Below, one piece after another: positions 7,401 through 7,954 of a stretch of DNA of 7,954 nt (positions are counted from its first letter, which is position 1; every line of letters begins with the position of its first letter). Below the pieces are notes generated by a model that did no database searches, was not told the DNA's origin, and saw nothing but the letters and a program-made list of their open reading frames with translations. Source of the DNA: Victivallales bacterium (GTDB lineage Bacteria > Verrucomicrobiota > Lentisphaeria > Victivallales > Victivallaceae); NCBI GenBank assembly GCA_030634125.1, contig DAOWBJ010000064.1, positions 1 through 7,954 of the forward strand. The letters run 5' to 3'. The position numbers and the translations under genes were made by a program.

Positions 7401-7926
7401 CACCAGCCATAAATACATAAATGTTTTTCTGCTGGAGTTCCCTGGCTATCTGAACCGCTATTTCATTAGTGGGAGCCGCACCGGTAATCGCCGCGAAACC
7501 CGGAGCGGAACCATCTACAAATTCAATACCGCGCTCACGCATGATAACATCGGAAGCGGCACCGAGCCAGATACCGTTGATCGGGTCAGGACCCAGAATA
7601 TAATTACACGCTTCAATTATTTCCGCGGCGAACAATGATGCCGCGCCGGCATCCAGGGCAGAGCCCAGATAAGGCAGCCAAACCTTGTCGCTCGGTCTTG
7701 CCGGGAGCAGTTCTTTGGCATATTTGAGCATATCCCGGAGATCCGACGCAGTCTCCATTTTTTTGCCGGTAAAAGAGTAAATTATCGGCAGGTAATAAGC
7801 TGTGTCAGGGAAGGCGACAGGGACATCTTCGCCTTTGGCCTTGATAAGTTCAGCAAGCTTTGCTTCAGCTTTAGCCACCCATTCAACAGCGCCATCAACA
7901 GCACTTGTACAAATTATTTTAGACAT
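4465..7926 (-). CDS. acsB-acsD: Acetyl-CoA synthase fused to corrinoid iron-sulfur protein small subunit (AcsB-AcsD fusion)
   Basis: This 1153-residue protein joins two usually separate enzymes. Residues 1-725 align throughout with the 729-residue Moorella AcsB as I remember it, ending in the same HPAL-M tail (717-725). AcsB makes acetyl-CoA from CO, CoA and a corrinoid-bound methyl group at a Ni-Ni-[4Fe-4S] A-cluster. All six cluster cysteines are present: C504, C507, C516, C526 and the Cys-Gly-Cys at C593/C595. F510 matches the Phe beside the CO-binding site. The N-terminal CODH-docking domain, absent from archaeal CdhC, is present. Residues 726 to about 829 are a Glu-rich linker. Residues from about 830 to 1153 are a complete AcsD/CdhD TIM barrel, with FHLWEGGMPNRP (871-882), MAYGH (1006-1010) and MDPMTGATGYGIEYTYSVME (1042-1061). 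The ATG is preceded directly by an in-frame TAG, and AGGAG sits 8 nt upstream. The gene ends in tandem TAA codons. It is first in the visible operon and is followed by its partner acsC. No frameshift is visible. The functional call is very secure; whether the protein is processed is unknown. Confidence 0.95.
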   Translation of the reverse strand: MSKIICTSAVDGAVEWVAKAEAKLAELIKAKGEDVPVAFPDTAYYLPIIYSFTGKKMETASDLRDMLKYAKELLPARPSDKVWLPYLGSALDAGAASLFAAEIIEACNYILGPDPINGIWLGAASDVIMRERGIEFVDGSAPGFAAITGAAPTNEIAVQIARELQQKNIYVFMAGDTDGKTFADQLEEEGVQLGWETRLVPFGKDVSSIAFILGFANRAALSFGGVKAGDFHANLMYNKDRIFAFVLAFGEVTPAKYAMACGAVNYGFPVIADTDIPQILPTGVCTYEHVVSNVAADVMVERALEIRGCKIKITNVPVPVAYGPAFEGERIRKEDVHCEFGGNKTTAFEFATTLELDEINDGDIEIIGPDLDEVEEGSALPLAIWVEVAGRKMQSDFEPVLERQIHHLVNGAEGIWHMGQRDIVWTRVSKTGFKNGLRLKHYGEIIHAKLLSEYPAIVDKVKVTMITDEKEVERRLDVAGKVYIERNKRLATMTDDSVDTFYSCLLCQSFAPDHVCIITPERLGLCGAYNWLDGKAAYEIDETGPNQPVIKGECLDPVKGIWKGIDEYVYSNSHKAVESFSAYSIMNNPMTSCGCFEAICAYVPECNGVMVVNREFLGETPSGMTFSSLAGSVGGGVQVPGFMGCGKVFLTSRKFLFAEGGFKRLVWMPKELKDLLKEDLLERFSEQGAEDLLDQIADETVASDAHEVRAYMEKVKHPALEMEDMAELAASAEMPETIEIEEKIDTVKEEAPATGVLSAEMIEQIKQQVKTEVTSSLKATVTQEVVRDIIATLSSKFLGEEVAVSETPAELEEVVQQFPTAAERLAEVSAFKLPKESCDVPVCTVKIGATKAEGGTRGVTYEIGGATCMPFHLWEGGMPNRPLVALEVFDVISSKYPEALRKIYGDLLENPAEMAKVCVDKYGADLINVRLEGTHPEKGNRTPEQAVELVKSVLAAVDVPLIVTGHSNFERNNEVMKAVAQACAGENLILNWAEQDNYRTIAGAAMAYGHTIVGQSPIDVNIGKQLNILMGNMDIKREQIIMDPMTGATGYGIEYTYSVMERIRQTGLGGDKMLALPMIVSPGQECAKIKETKAPENDFPEWGDLDKRYAVWELTTAVSLLYSGADILIMYHPEAAVQVKKTIFELMDGTVTK
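5437..5751 (-). other. Interdomain linker of the AcsB-AcsD fusion (residues about 726-830)
   Basis: This stretch belongs to neither the AcsB nor the AcsD core. Residues 726-755 are acidic and Ala-rich, suggesting a flexible segment. Residues about 757-797 (LSAEMIEQIKQQVK onward) show regular spacing of Leu, Ile and Val between charged and polar residues, as in one or two amphipathic helices or a short coiled coil. A second acidic piece (about 799-828) leads into the AcsD barrel. There are no cysteines. The boundaries come from recalled family ends (the HPAL tail of AcsB and the start of the AcsD beta-rich entry), so they may be off by about 10 residues. A role as a tether or docking helix is inference. 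Confidence 0.7.
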
Positions 7927-7934
7927 CTAAACTT

Positions 7935-7939
7935 CTCCT
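7935..7939 (-). promoter_or_regulatory. Ribosome binding site of the AcsB-AcsD fusion gene
   Basis: AGGAG on the minus strand lies 8 nt before the ATG at 7926. In-frame TGA and TAG codons lie just upstream, so no earlier in-frame start is possible within the window. No promoter can be judged, because only 28 nt of upstream sequence are present. Confidence 0.85.
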
Positions 7940-7954
7940 ATCTTTCATATCCAA

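Noticed and set aside
1..7954. tRNA, rRNA, CRISPR array, insertion sequence or riboswitch
   Set aside because: Nearly all of the window is protein-coding. The only sizeable spacer (159 nt) shows no cloverleaf, direct repeat array or recognisable aptamer core.

Overview
The window carries most of a carbonyl-branch (Wood-Ljungdahl / reductive acetyl-CoA) gene cluster, all on the minus strand. At the left edge is the start of an unrelated gene, also on the minus strand. The host looks like an anaerobic bacterium of the Planctomycetes-Verrucomicrobia-Lentisphaerae (PVC) group. The evidence is the left-edge gene, which encodes a secreted DUF1549-type protein of a family largely expanded in that group. 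Base composition is moderate by eye, start sites have ordinary Shine-Dalgarno sequences, and gene packing is bacterial. A finer taxonomic call is not possible from this sequence.

Reading in the direction of transcription (right to left), the first gene (7926 to 4465) is the standout. It encodes a single 1153-residue protein that joins a full-length bacterial acetyl-CoA synthase (AcsB, with all six A-cluster cysteines) to a complete small subunit of the corrinoid iron-sulfur protein (AcsD). A Glu-rich, probably helical linker of about 100 residues lies between them. In the acetogens whose sequences I know, these are separate proteins. Next come acsC (4446 to 3091), the large corrinoid and [4Fe-4S] subunit that pairs with AcsD; acsV (3072 to 1177), the ATP-dependent reductive activator of the corrinoid protein; and a DUF3786 protein (1167 to 583) of unknown function. 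Gaps are 18, 18 and 9 nt, each holding a ribosome binding site and no terminator, so the four genes are very probably one operon. The CO dehydrogenase (acsA), methyltransferase (acsE) and nickel-insertion genes are not in the window and may lie upstream of position 7954.

How they work together (family knowledge): AcsC-AcsD carries a methyl group on cobalt and hands it to the A-cluster of AcsB. There it combines with CO and CoA to make acetyl-CoA, or the reaction runs in reverse. AcsV uses ATP and a [2Fe-2S] electron path to rescue cobalt that has oxidised to Co(II). The fusion would tether the methyl donor module to the synthase covalently.

A 159-nt spacer (424-582) with an AT-rich inverted repeat separates the operon from the 3'-truncated DUF1549 gene (423 to 1), which runs off the left edge.
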